This document shows, in pieces, positions 32,152-39,457 of a stretch of 64,000 nucleotides of DNA. The notes beneath the pieces were generated by a model. The model saw nothing but the letters and a program-made list of their open reading frames with translations. It searched no databases and was not told the origin of the DNA. Position numbers and translations under genes: made by a program. Origin of the DNA: an uncultured Bacillota bacterium (GTDB taxonomy: Bacteria > Bacillota_I > Bacilli_A > RFN20 > CAG-826); NCBI GenBank assembly GCA_949289845.1, contig CASEPN010000001.1:1-64000 (forward strand). The letters are read 5' to 3'. Position 1 is the stretch's first letter. Each line of letters opens with the position of its first letter.

Positions 32152-32766
32152 ATGTCCAAGAAGATTCTTGTCGAGACCAGCGCCCGCCACATCCACTTGA
32201 CGCAGGAGTCGCTCGACTACCTGATGGGGATGGAGGGCGACGAGCATTTCGTCCTCGAGGAGAGGAAGGCGCTCAGCCAGCCCGGCCAGTACGTCACCAA
32301 CACGAGGCTCGACCTCGTCGGCCCGGTCAACCCGAAGACGGGGAAGGAGAGGAAGATCGCCGGCGTCTCCATCCTCGGGCCCGTGCGGAAGGGCGACCAG
32401 ATCGAGGTGAGCGCGACCGACGCGAGGACCCTCGGGGCGAAGGCCCCCGTCCGCGAGAGCGGCGATACGGCGGGGAGCGCCCCAATCGCCATCGTGAACC
32501 CCCTGAACGGCAGGAGGCTCGACCTCAAGGAAGGCCTCATCATCGCCAAGCGCCACATCCACATGACTCCGGAGGATGCCGAGGAGTTCGGCGTGAAGAA
32601 CGGGGACATCGTCAAGGTCTTCGTCCCGGGCGAGGGAAGGAAGACGATCTTCGACGACGTCGTGGTCCGCGTGAGCGAGAAGTTCGCTCTTGCCATGCAC
32701 ATCGACACCGACGAGAGCAATGCCAGCAACGCCGTCGGGGAGATCTACGGGGAGATCGTCCGGTGA
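32152..32766 (+). CDS. pduL: Phosphotransacetylase, PduL type
   Basis: A 204-residue PduL-family phosphotransacylase that swaps phosphate for CoA on acyl groups. The duplicated beta-barrel motifs are visible: SARHIHLT near residue 12, KRHIHMTPEDA near 138 and HIDTDESNA near the end, supplying the zinc-binding His residues. No N-terminal encapsulation peptide is present, so it is cytoplasmic rather than microcompartment-bound. In many Mollicutes-like genomes PduL replaces Pta for acetate/ATP formation; that role is inferred here. It overlaps the next gene by 4 nt. Confidence 0.93.
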   Translation: MSKKILVETSARHIHLTQESLDYLMGMEGDEHFVLEERKALSQPGQYVTNTRLDLVGPVNPKTGKERKIAGVSILGPVRKGDQIEVSATDARTLGAKAPVRESGDTAGSAPIAIVNPLNGRRLDLKEGLIIAKRHIHMTPEDAEEFGVKNGDIVKVFVPGEGRKTIFDDVVVRVSEKFALAMHIDTDESNASNAVGEIYGEIVR

Positions 32767-33035
32767 AGGCCGGCACCTACGAGTTCCAGCCCAAGGACGT
32801 CTGCTCGAGGAAGATGATCCTCTCGGTCGACGGGGAGGGGAAGGTCCTCTCCTTCGAGGTCGAGGGCGGCTGCCAGGGAAACCTCCGCGGGATCGGGAGG
32901 CTCCTCAAGGGAAGGGACGTCCGCGAGGTCGCCGACGTCCTTGCCGGAGTGGAATGCCGCGGCTCGAGGACGAAGGTCACGAGCTGCCCCGACCAGCTGA
33001 GCAGGGCGATCCGCAAGGAAATCCTCGGCGAGTGA
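32763..33035 (+). CDS. TSCPD domain protein (TIGR03905 type)
   Basis: A 90-residue protein starting with GTG at 32763 that overlaps the pduL stop (GTGA). It carries VCSRKMILSVDGEGKV, GGCQGNLRGIGRLLKG, GVECRGSRTKVTSCPDQLSRAI, matching the small TSCPD family closely, with four conserved Cys that could bind metal. The family has no proven function; the motif resembles the C-terminal domain of some ribonucleotide reductases. It is hidden inside a longer spurious reading frame. Confidence 0.88.
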   Translation: MKAGTYEFQPKDVCSRKMILSVDGEGKVLSFEVEGGCQGNLRGIGRLLKGRDVREVADVLAGVECRGSRTKVTSCPDQLSRAIRKEILGE

Positions 33036-33039
33036 GAAG

Positions 33040-33067
33040 GCGGTCCCGCAAGGGATCGCTTTTCTTG
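33040..33067 (+). terminator. pduL-TSCPD terminator
   Basis: GCGGTCCC-GCAA-GGGATCGC followed by TTTTCTT. Confidence 0.85.
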
Positions 33068-33090
33068 TTCCTTCCGGCATGCTCTCCCGC

Positions 33091-33096
33091 TATACT
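33091..33096 (+). promoter_or_regulatory. -10 box of metK riboswitch transcript
   Basis: TATACT, about 10 nt before the 5' strand of riboswitch helix P1. The -35 is weak (TTGTTC 20 nt upstream or TTCCGG nearer). Confidence 0.5.
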
Positions 33097-33111
33097 CCCG
33101 CATACGAAGAA

Positions 33112-33206
33112 CGGCATCCAGAAGGCGGTCCCGGGCGAATGGCCGCCTAGCAACTCCTCCAGGAGGTAAGTGCTCCGCCCAGCCGGCCCCCGCCGGAACG
33201 ATGCCC
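33112..33206 (+). promoter_or_regulatory. SAM-I type (S-box) riboswitch of metK
   Basis: The metK leader has the S-box layout. P1 is formed by GGCATC (33113-33118) and GATGCC (33200-33205). The 5' side continues CCAGAAGGCGG as in the kink-turn segment, then a P2 stem (GGCGGTCC/GGCCGCC), TAGCAAC at the GGCAACC position, P3 (TCCTCC/AGGAGG), AAGTGCTCC in place of the usual GGUGCUAAUUCC, and P4 (CCGGC/GCCGG) before AACGATGCC. This is a compact, GC-rich variant read by eye, without covariance scoring. Confidence 0.75.
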
Positions 33207-33240
33207 GAGGGAATGTTCCCTCCGCCGGGGCGGCGTCTTT
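33207..33240 (+). terminator. Expression platform of the metK riboswitch
   Basis: GAGGGAA-TG-TTCCCTC (33207-33222) is followed directly by CGCCG-GGG-CGGCG and TCTTT (33223-33240). The second hairpin looks like an intrinsic terminator, so SAM binding may end transcription before metK. I could not define the antiterminator by eye. Confidence 0.6.
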
Positions 33241-33256
33241 GCCCGAAGGAGGAAGC

Positions 33257-34435
33257 ATGGAAAGAATGATTCGCTATAACACGCTCACGAGCGAGGCCGT
33301 GAGCGAGGGGCACCCGGACAAGGTGTGCGACCAGATCGCGGACGCGCTTCTCGACGAGGCGCTCCGCCAGGACCACGAGGCCCACGTCGCCTACGAGGTT
33401 TTCGCGACGACCGAGTACGTCCTCATCGGCGGCGAGATGAGCGGGAAGAACGTCCACGTCGACTATGAGAGGGTGGCGCGGGATGTCCTCCGCAGGATCG
33501 GCTACCTCTCCCCGGAGCTCGGGATCGGCTGCGACAGCTGTGAGATCGCCGTCCGGGTCAAGGAGCAGTCGGCAGACATCGCCCTCGGTGTGGAGCGCGA
33601 GCGTCCCGAGGACATGGGCGCGGGCGACCAGGGCATCATGTTCGGCTACGCGACGAACGAGACGGAAGGCTACATGCCCCTCCCCCATTCGATCGCCCAG
33701 AAGCTCGTGAGGCGCGCGAGCGAGATGCGGAAGGAAGGGCTCTTCCCCCATGCCCGCCCCGACATGAAGAGCCAGGTCACCGTCGACTACCAGGATCCCT
33801 CTCATCCCAGGGTCAGCAAGGTGCTTATGTCCTGCCAGCACGACCCTGAAGCGGACATCGACGAGTTCCGTTCCTTCGTGCACGAGAAGATCATGGTACC
33901 CGTCCTTGCTTCCTTTGGCGCGAGCGGGGACTTCCAGTGGTTCGTGAACCCCACGGGCCGCTTTGTCACGGGCGGTCCTGCGGGGGACACGGGACTCACC
34001 GGCAGGAAGCTCATCGTCGATACCTACGGGGGAGCCTCCCGGCACGGAGGTGGCGCTTTCTCGGGGAAGGATCCGAGCAAGGTCGACAGGAGTGCCTCCT
34101 ACTACGCGCGCTACATCGCCAAGAACCTTGTCGCTGCCGGAGCCGCCGAACGGCTTGAGGTGCAGCTCAGCTACGCGATCGGTATGAGCGAGCCCATGGG
34201 GATCGGCATCTCCACGTTCGGGACCGCGCACGTGTCGGACGAGAAGATCCTCTCCGCCATCTCCCGTTTCTTCGACTGCAGGCCGGGAATGATCATTGAT
34301 TCCCTGGGTCTTAGGAAAGGGGTCCTCTATCGCCCGACGAGCGTCTACGGCGCCTTTGGGAGACCCGATCTCGACCTTCCCTGGGAGCGTCTGGACAAGG
34401 TCGAAGGCCTCAAGGAGTTCTTCCGGAAGGCTTAA
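33257..34435 (+). CDS. metK: S-adenosylmethionine synthetase
   Basis: A 392-residue methionine adenosyltransferase that makes SAM from methionine and ATP. Motifs: EGHPDKVCDQIADA near residue 15, GAGDQGIMFGYATNE near 115, GGAASRHGGGAFSGKD in variant form (GGASRHGGGAFSGKD). The ATG at 33257 has AAGGAGGA (33246-33253); the longer frame upstream is leader RNA. Expression is likely controlled by the SAM-I riboswitch just upstream. Confidence 0.97.
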   Translation: MERMIRYNTLTSEAVSEGHPDKVCDQIADALLDEALRQDHEAHVAYEVFATTEYVLIGGEMSGKNVHVDYERVARDVLRRIGYLSPELGIGCDSCEIAVRVKEQSADIALGVERERPEDMGAGDQGIMFGYATNETEGYMPLPHSIAQKLVRRASEMRKEGLFPHARPDMKSQVTVDYQDPSHPRVSKVLMSCQHDPEADIDEFRSFVHEKIMVPVLASFGASGDFQWFVNPTGRFVTGGPAGDTGLTGRKLIVDTYGGASRHGGGAFSGKDPSKVDRSASYYARYIAKNLVAAGAAERLEVQLSYAIGMSEPMGIGISTFGTAHVSDEKILSAISRFFDCRPGMIIDSLGLRKGVLYRPTSVYGAFGRPDLDLPWERLDKVEGLKEFFRKA

Positions 34436-34449
34436 TCCAGGGAAGGAAT

Positions 34450-34463
34450 TGTAAGCGCTTACC
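34450..34463. promoter_or_regulatory. Candidate cre (CcpA) site upstream of hpf
   Basis: TGTAAGCGCTTACC contains the perfect palindrome GTAAGCGCTTAC and fits the catabolite-responsive element consensus. No ccpA gene is in the window, so the regulator is inferred. Confidence 0.5.
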
Positions 34464-34539
34464 CCACGCCCTTCCATTCCTGCCGACTTGCCCTAAAATA
34501 TAAACACAAAGAGGGGGAATTCCCCCGGGGAGAACACGC

Positions 34540-35094
34540 ATGAAGTACACGATCATCGGCAAGAACATCGAGGTGACCGATTCCATTTCGGCCTACATCC
34601 AGGACAAGCTGGGCAGGATGGAAAAATACTTCGTGATCAAGGACGACGTCCTTTGCCGGGCGGTCGTCCAGTCCTACAAGGTGGGGGCCAAGGTCGAGAT
34701 CACGATCTTCACCAAGGAGATGGACTTCCGGACCGAGGTGAGGAACAACGACCTCTACGCCGCTGTTGACCTCGCGGTCGACAAGCTCGAGGACCAGATG
34801 AGGCGCCTCAAGACCAGGATGGAGAGGGGCCATAACGGGGCCATCGGCCTCGGGAAGCTCCTCGCCCTCCAGAGCATCGAGGAAGAGGAGGAGAGCGAGG
34901 ACGCGGAGGAAGTCGTCCGCACCAAGAGCATCTACCTCGAGCCGATGACGCTCGACGACGCGATCACCAGGATGGACGCTCTCGGGCACACCTTCTTCGT
35001 CTACCTCGACTCGGACGACGAGCAGATCTCAATCGCCTACAAGCGTCTGGACGGCGGCTACGGCGTCATCCAGGTCCAGAACAGGCTAGCCTAG
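34540..35094 (+). CDS. hpf: Long-form ribosome hibernation promoting factor
   Basis: A 184-residue protein. The N-terminal HPF/YfiA domain (YTIIGKNIEVTDSISAYIQDKLGRMEKYF) binds the 30S decoding site. The C-terminal domain (RTKSIYLEPMTLDDAITRMDALGHTFFVY) dimerises and drives 100S formation, as in Bacillota. It is monocistronic, with a possible cre site upstream and a terminator at 35112, which suits carbon-state control of hibernation. Confidence 0.95.
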   Translation: MKYTIIGKNIEVTDSISAYIQDKLGRMEKYFVIKDDVLCRAVVQSYKVGAKVEITIFTKEMDFRTEVRNNDLYAAVDLAVDKLEDQMRRLKTRMERGHNGAIGLGKLLALQSIEEEEESEDAEEVVRTKSIYLEPMTLDDAITRMDALGHTFFVYLDSDDEQISIAYKRLDGGYGVIQVQNRLA

Positions 35095-35111
35095 CCCCTA
35101 GCAATTGAAGA

Positions 35112-35133
35112 GGCACCGCATGGTGCCTTTTCT
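35112..35133 (+). terminator. hpf terminator
   Basis: GGCACC-GCAT-GGTGCC followed by TTTTCT. Confidence 0.85.
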
Positions 35134-35146
35134 AGTATTCATCGAA

Positions 35147-35175
35147 TAACAACATACCGCCAATGTTGTTATAAT
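35147..35175 (+). promoter_or_regulatory. Operator-promoter of the zeta-like pair
   Basis: TAACAACAT (35147-35155) and ATGTTGTTA (35163-35171) are perfect 9-bp inverted arms with a 7-nt spacer. The right arm overlaps the -10 TATAAT (35170-35175), which ends 6 nt before the ATG at 35182. This is the layout expected for autorepression. Confidence 0.65.
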
Positions 35176-35181
35176 GCAGAC

Positions 35182-35466
35182 ATGGGAAAGACTTTGTCTC
35201 GCAAGACCATCAATGGGCATGACTACTACTACCTTGTCTGGAGGGAGGAAGGAAAGCTGAGGACGGAGTACCTCGGAGGGGAGGATTCCTCTAAGTTCCG
35301 GAACTACCTTTTGGGGATGGCTGGCGAGGAACGGGACGAGATGTTCAAGAGGGCGAGAAGGGAGTGCTTCGAGGCGGGCACTTCAGTCGTATTCGCTGAG
35401 GAGAACTCCATCGTCCGCGAATACCGGAACGGACATCGCGAGAAAGTGGAGAGGAGGGGGATATGA
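35182..35466 (+). CDS. Hypothetical small protein, putative antitoxin partner
   Basis: A 94-residue charged protein: GHDYYYLVWREEGKLRTEYLGG near the N-terminus looks like a small beta hairpin domain, followed by a helical, strongly basic/acidic C-terminus. No family is firmly recognised. It overlaps the next gene by 4 nt (ATGA), is shorter than it and comes first, and its promoter carries a palindrome, as in toxin-antitoxin operons. The antitoxin role is inference from layout only. Confidence 0.55.
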   Translation: MGKTLSRKTINGHDYYYLVWREEGKLRTEYLGGEDSSKFRNYLLGMAGEERDEMFKRARRECFEAGTSVVFAEENSIVREYRNGHREKVERRGI

Positions 35467-35996
35467 GCGCTCCCCGTCTCATCCTTGTCGCAGGAGGGGA
35501 GTGCTCGGGAAGGAGGAGCTTCGCCAGAGCCTACCGGCATTCCTTCTTGCTCGACCTTCCCTTCCGGAAGCTGGGCGAGGGGATTTCCTCCCGGTCTTCA
35601 TTTGCCGCGATCATAAGCTTAGACGAACGTGACGATAGGACGAGGGAACTTCTCCGGAAGGCCAAGGAGCTCGGTTACCGGATCACGATGTACTACCTTT
35701 TCACTGGTTCCTCGCTCGCGCTTCTTCGCGGCCATAGCCTTTCCGTCGTGGAAAGAAAGCCTTTCGACCCCGAAGCGATCAAGGAAAGCTACCGCCATAC
35801 GTACAAGGGCCTGGCTCTCGCCCTTCCGTGCCTTTCCCTCGTCTTTCTCGTCACCAATTTCAAGAAGACGAGGATCCGCGCGGTGCTCGAACCCGGGGAG
35901 ACAAGGGAGGAGGACATGCTGGAGGCGATCGTCTCCCTAAAAAGGGAGGCGGAGGGGCTGGGTCCCCTTCCCTTCTCTCTTGATTTGGTAGAATGA
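35463..35996 (+). CDS. Zeta-toxin-like P-loop protein, degenerate
   Basis: A 177-residue protein. ILVAGGECSGRRSFARAY sits where zeta-type kinases have a Walker A motif, but the lysine is replaced by Arg (GRRS for GKST). RTRELLRKAKELGYRITMYYLFT and ESYRHTYKGLALALPCLSLVFLVTN match the later zeta-fold segments (the GY.V..F and RY..SL elements). It is shorter than typical zeta toxins (over 190 residues). If the relation is right, it may be inactive as a kinase or use an altered site. Overlaps the upstream gene by 4 nt. Confidence 0.5.
   Translation: MSAPRLILVAGGECSGRRSFARAYRHSFLLDLPFRKLGEGISSRSSFAAIISLDERDDRTRELLRKAKELGYRITMYYLFTGSSLALLRGHSLSVVERKPFDPEAIKESYRHTYKGLALALPCLSLVFLVTNFKKTRIRAVLEPGETREEDMLEAIVSLKREAEGLGPLPFSLDLVE
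35989..35994 (+). promoter_or_regulatory. Extended -10 of leaderless HAD gene
   Basis: TGG-TAGAAT ends 6 nt before the ATG at 36001 and lies inside the end of the preceding gene. Confidence 0.55.
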
Positions 35997-36000
35997 GGCG

Positions 36001-36897
36001 ATGGACCAGAGCCGACGCGTGATTGCCTGCGACTTGGACGGGACGCTCTTCTACCCGAAGAAGCGCCTCACCATGCTTCCTCGCGAGAATGAGCGCTTCG
36101 TCGAGCGTTTCCTGGCCGACGGCGGGCATTTCCTCCTCGTAACGGGACGGACGAGGCTTTACGCCGAGAAGCTCGGAAGGAAGCTCGGGAGAGAGCTCGA
36201 CTGCGTCGGCTGCAACGGCGCCTTCGTTGTCGCCGGGGGCCGCCTTCTCCAGGACCTGACGCTTCCTCCTGCCGCCTTCCGGAAGATGTATGAGGAGGTG
36301 CGGAAGGAGTTCCCGGTGAAGATCCCGATGCTTTTCTGTAAGCACCGGAACATGGTAATTCCGAAAAGCTGCGTGAGCGCCTTCAACAGGACCATCTACA
36401 ACGTCTATACGTATACGAACGGCACCTACCGCGAGCCCGTGGTATGGAGCGACGAGGTGTTCGACGAGGAGATCGACACCGGGGACGTCTACAAGGCGAT
36501 GTTCATCTTCGGCGCCTTCGGCAAGGCCGCCGAGGTCGCCAAGGAGGTGAACAAGATCCTCCGCGAGCGCTACCCGGACTTCGAGTTCAGCTGGAGCGAC
36601 CAGGCGATCGAGATCACCGCCAAGGGCGCGAGTAAGCGCGAGGGCATCGCCCTCTACCTCGACCACATCGGCCTTCCCCCGGAGAGCCTCATCGTCGTGG
36701 GCGATTCCGGGAATGACATCTCGATGTTCGAAGCGTATAAAGAACAAAGCTTCTGCATGGCGCATGCGCGCGAGCCCGTGAAGAAGCACGCCCGGCACAT
36801 CATCGCGCGCGTTTCCGACCTTGAGGCCTATGTCTACCCGCCGGCGGAGCAAGGCCCAGGCCACCAAGCCGGAGAAAAAGAAGGGAATCCCGAATGA
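36001..36897 (+). CDS. Cof-type HAD phosphatase
   Basis: A 298-residue HAD hydrolase of the Cof/YidA class, with motif I ACDLDGTLF, motif II VTGR, the C2 cap between, a motif III lysine in KGASKREGI, and motif IV VVGDSGNDISMF. These enzymes dephosphorylate sugar phosphates or cofactor phosphates; the substrate is not evident. The start has a -10 box 6 nt upstream and no Shine-Dalgarno. It overlaps the next gene by 4 nt. Confidence 0.9.
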   Translation: MDQSRRVIACDLDGTLFYPKKRLTMLPRENERFVERFLADGGHFLLVTGRTRLYAEKLGRKLGRELDCVGCNGAFVVAGGRLLQDLTLPPAAFRKMYEEVRKEFPVKIPMLFCKHRNMVIPKSCVSAFNRTIYNVYTYTNGTYREPVVWSDEVFDEEIDTGDVYKAMFIFGAFGKAAEVAKEVNKILRERYPDFEFSWSDQAIEITAKGASKREGIALYLDHIGLPPESLIVVGDSGNDISMFEAYKEQSFCMAHAREPVKKHARHIIARVSDLEAYVYPPAEQGPGHQAGEKEGNPE

Positions 36898-37808
36898 ATC
36901 CTCAGACCGCAGCAATCGTCAACCTCGTCAATTTCAAGAGCGCCGTCCGCGACACGCTCGAGTACGCGCTGAAGCGCGACACCCACAGCGTCCAGGCCTA
37001 CGAGAACAAGAAGAAGATCATCCTCAACGAGTTCAACGCCAGGACCGTCCTCCACAACACCATCGAGAACTCCGGCGAGGCCGGGGAGAAGCTGAAGGAG
37101 ATGATCCAGAAGCTCATCGACGAGATCTATGGGGAGAACTCCACGATCGTGCGTGCCGCCGACGACGGGCTTAGGGTCGACGTCGCTCAGGCGATCGCCA
37201 TCTTCGAGGCCGTCATCCCCGTCCACGAGAACGTTGAGATGATGGTCCAGAGCCTTATCCGCGACTGCCGCGCGAAGAACATCGACGTCTCCGAGGGCAT
37301 CACCCTCGACAAGGCCGAGGAGCGCTTCTACCGCTCCGTCGCGCTCCTTACGCTATCCGACCGCCTCATGGCCCTCTTCAACGACTACAACGCCGCAATG
37401 AACGAGGCCAAGGGGCAGCCGAATCCCTCGGCGAACTTCATCAGCGCCGACATCGGTCATGTCGCCCGCTCACTCCGCACCATCCGCGACATGGGCCGCG
37501 TCACCGACGTGCGCTACAAGGACGTCGAGGACCACGTCTTCCGCGTCCTCGACTACATGACCGGGAAGCGCGATATGCCTGCCGGCTCCAACTGGCGGAC
37601 CGTCATGCAGCAGCTCACCGACTCCCTGAACGCCCTTCTCCGCGAGAGCCAGGATGCCTACGGCGCCGCCTTCCAGCCTGTCTGGAAGGAGTACGTCGAG
37701 GAGGCGCGTCGCCAGCGCGAGGCCGCTGGGAAGCCTGCCGCGGAGCCCGTCGAGACCGAGGGGGAGCCTAGCGAGATCGATCCCGCGACCGGTCTTCCCA
37801 AGGCGTAG
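36894..37808 (+). CDS. Hypothetical helical protein, 304 aa
   Basis: No family recognised. The sequence is soluble and almost entirely alpha-helical (NLVNFKSAVRDTLEYALKRD; TLDKAEERFYRSVALLTLSDRLMALFNDYNAAMNEAKG), with a charged, Pro/Glu-rich C-terminus. No signal peptide, Cys motif or nucleotide-binding motif is visible. It starts in an ATGA overlap with the HAD gene and is followed 11 nt later by a small membrane protein, so these three probably form one transcript. Confidence 0.7.
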   Translation: MNPQTAAIVNLVNFKSAVRDTLEYALKRDTHSVQAYENKKKIILNEFNARTVLHNTIENSGEAGEKLKEMIQKLIDEIYGENSTIVRAADDGLRVDVAQAIAIFEAVIPVHENVEMMVQSLIRDCRAKNIDVSEGITLDKAEERFYRSVALLTLSDRLMALFNDYNAAMNEAKGQPNPSANFISADIGHVARSLRTIRDMGRVTDVRYKDVEDHVFRVLDYMTGKRDMPAGSNWRTVMQQLTDSLNALLRESQDAYGAAFQPVWKEYVEEARRQREAAGKPAAEPVETEGEPSEIDPATGLPKA

Positions 37809-37819
37809 GGGAGCCACAT

Positions 37820-38188
37820 ATGAAGAAGACCGTCTCTAAGTGGGAGATCGTCTGGATCGTCGTCAGCTCGGTAATCGGGCTCACCGGCATCGTCCTCGCG
37901 ATCCTCGGCATCGTCGCCGACTATCTCCCGGTCAAGGCTTCCGAGAACTTCCTCTCCGGGAGCGAGAGCTACTTCGAGGGAATCTTCCATCTCTCCTTCA
38001 CGTGGGCCGGGGCAATTCTCGTGATCGCCGCCGCGGTCATCGCCGCGATGTTCCTCTCCTACTTCGCAAGCAAGGCGGACCGGGAGAAGGAGCGCGACAT
38101 CCGGCGCGAGCAGAGGAAGCGCATCCTCGAGGAGGAGTCCGAGGCCGCTCCGGTCGCGGAAGAGGTCCCCGCCCCGAGCGCGGAATAG
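37820..38188 (+). CDS. Hypothetical two-helix membrane protein
   Basis: A 122-residue protein with two transmembrane segments (IVWIVVSSVIGLTGIVLAIL; TWAGAILVIAAAVIAAMFLS) and a long charged cytoplasmic helix (SKADREKERDIRREQRKRI) ending in an acidic Pro/Ala tail. GGGGAG precedes the ATG. It may anchor the upstream helical protein, but this is only inferred from gene order. Ends at a strong terminator. Confidence 0.7.
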   Translation: MKKTVSKWEIVWIVVSSVIGLTGIVLAILGIVADYLPVKASENFLSGSESYFEGIFHLSFTWAGAILVIAAAVIAAMFLSYFASKADREKERDIRREQRKRILEEESEAAPVAEEVPAPSAE

Positions 38189-38206
38189 CCACAGTCACAT
38201 CCTTCG

Positions 38207-38229
38207 GGCAGGGCTCGTCCCTGCCTTTT
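38207..38229 (+). terminator. Terminator of the 36001-38188 unit
   Basis: GGCAGGG-CTCGT-CCCTGCC followed by TTTTC. Confidence 0.85.
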
Positions 38230-38252
38230 CCTTATCTTAGGGAAAGAGAAAA

Positions 38253-38270
38253 CCCAGCCTTCCGGCTGGG
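38253..38270 (-). terminator. tRNA-Ser(GGA) terminator
   Basis: CCCAGCC-GGAA-GGCTGGG followed by TTTTCTC on the minus strand. Confidence 0.85.
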
Positions 38271-38279
38271 CAATCGTCC

Positions 38280-38370
38280 TGGCGGAGGAAAAGGGATTCG
38301 AACCCTTGCGCCCGGTTAAGAGCCTACGAGCTTTCCAAGCCCGCCCCTTCGGCCTCTTGGGTATTCCTCC
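38280..38370 (-). tRNA. tRNA-Ser(GGA)
   Basis: Class II tRNA with acceptor GGAGGAA, long variable arm, anticodon GGA, CCA encoded. Confidence 0.94.
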
Positions 38371-38383
38371 GTGGGGCACGCGG

Positions 38384-38412
38384 ATTATAGGGCGCGCCTG
38401 CCCTCTCTTCAA
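38384..38412 (-). promoter_or_regulatory. tRNA-Ser(GGA) promoter
   Basis: Minus strand TTGAAG (38407-38412), 17-nt spacer, TATAAT (38384-38389). It is back to back with the leaderless promoter of the pseudouridine synthase (TATACT, 38424-38429). Confidence 0.75.
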
Positions 38413-38435
38413 CCGGGAACGTCTATACTTTCCCT

Positions 38436-39419
38436 ATGCTGGAAGTCGAGGTCCGTCCATCCTCCGAGGGGCAGCGTCTCCTGAAGTTCGTGAAGGCGTA
38501 TCTTCGCGAGGCTCCCCTCTCTTTCATATACAGGCTGTTCCGGAAGAAGGACGTTAAGGTGAACGGCCATTGGGAGAAAGAGGACTACGTCCTATCCGCA
38601 GGGGACAAGGTCCGGCTCTACGTCACCGAGGAGCAGCTTGCCGACTTCAAGAGGAAGAGGGAGGCCATCGAGCCCCGGGAGCTCCCCTATCCGATCGCCT
38701 ACGAGGACGAGAACGTCCTGATCGTGGATAAGCCGAGTGGCCTCCTGGTCATGGGGGATAGCAAGGGCAGTGCGAACACTCTTGCGAAGGCAGTTCTCGC
38801 CCATCTGATGTGGGAAGGGTCCTACAAGGGGGAGGAAGGCTTCACTCCTTCTCCTGCCCATCGCCTGGACAGGAACACTGGGGGACTCATCTGCTTTGGG
38901 AAGACCGACAAGGGACTGAAGGCGCTGACCGCCTTGTTTCAGGAGAAGGGTGAGGTGGAGAAGGTGTATCTCGCCCTGGTAAAGGGAGTTCCCTCTCCCA
39001 AGGAGGGGGAAGTGGATGCTCCTCTTCTGAAGGACGAGAAGCACGGCTTCGTTAAGGTGGCCTCTGTTTCCGAAGGAGCGAAGAATGCGAAGACGATCTA
39101 CCGTGTCATAGAGTCATTTTCCGTAGTTTCGCTCGTGGAATGCAGGATTATCACAGGCCGAACCCATCAGATTCGCGTCCATATGGCCCATATCGGGAAT
39201 CCAATCATCGGAGACGCGAAATACGGGGATTTCGCATTGAACAGGGAGTTCAAGGATTGCTACGGATGGGAGCATCAGTTTCTGCGCGCCCGTTCCCTTA
39301 CCTTCGGGAACGTGGGGGGAGCGCTTGCTCCCCTTAAGGGGAAGACGTTCCTCTCCAAGCTTTCCTTGAAGGAAGAAAGGCTTCTTTCCGCCCTTCGAGA
39401 GGGTGGCAGCCTGAAGTAA
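38436..39419 (+). CDS. RluA-family pseudouridine synthase (RluC/RluD-like)
   Basis: A 327-residue rRNA pseudouridine synthase. An N-terminal S4-like RNA-binding domain (residues 1-80: FIYRLFRKKDVKVNG) precedes the catalytic domain with VDKPSGLLV, HRLDRNTGGL (catalytic Asp), and GRTHQIRVHMAHIG. It isomerises uridines in 23S rRNA, most like RluC. TATACT ends 6 nt before the ATG without a Shine-Dalgarno, so a leaderless start is predicted. Confidence 0.93.
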   Translation: MLEVEVRPSSEGQRLLKFVKAYLREAPLSFIYRLFRKKDVKVNGHWEKEDYVLSAGDKVRLYVTEEQLADFKRKREAIEPRELPYPIAYEDENVLIVDKPSGLLVMGDSKGSANTLAKAVLAHLMWEGSYKGEEGFTPSPAHRLDRNTGGLICFGKTDKGLKALTALFQEKGEVEKVYLALVKGVPSPKEGEVDAPLLKDEKHGFVKVASVSEGAKNAKTIYRVIESFSVVSLVECRIITGRTHQIRVHMAHIGNPIIGDAKYGDFALNREFKDCYGWEHQFLRARSLTFGNVGGALAPLKGKTFLSKLSLKEERLLSALREGGSLK

Positions 39420-39457
39420 GATATGGTCAAAGGTCCCGCAAGGGGACAGGAGGTGCT

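Noticed and set aside
31176-32762. Long plus-strand frame opposite mgtE and through pduL
   Set aside because: Only its last 90 codons (32763-33035) are a real gene, the TSCPD protein; the rest is antisense to mgtE and out of frame with pduL.
33170-33256. Longer metK start
   Set aside because: This part forms riboswitch P4, P1 and the terminator hairpin; the ATG at 33257 with AAGGAGGA gives the normal MetK N-terminus.
39425-39457. Terminator before the phosphohexomutase gene (GTCCC-GCAA-GGGGAC)
   Set aside because: The small hairpin has no T-tail and runs into the ribosome-binding site; it may affect translation but is not a terminator.
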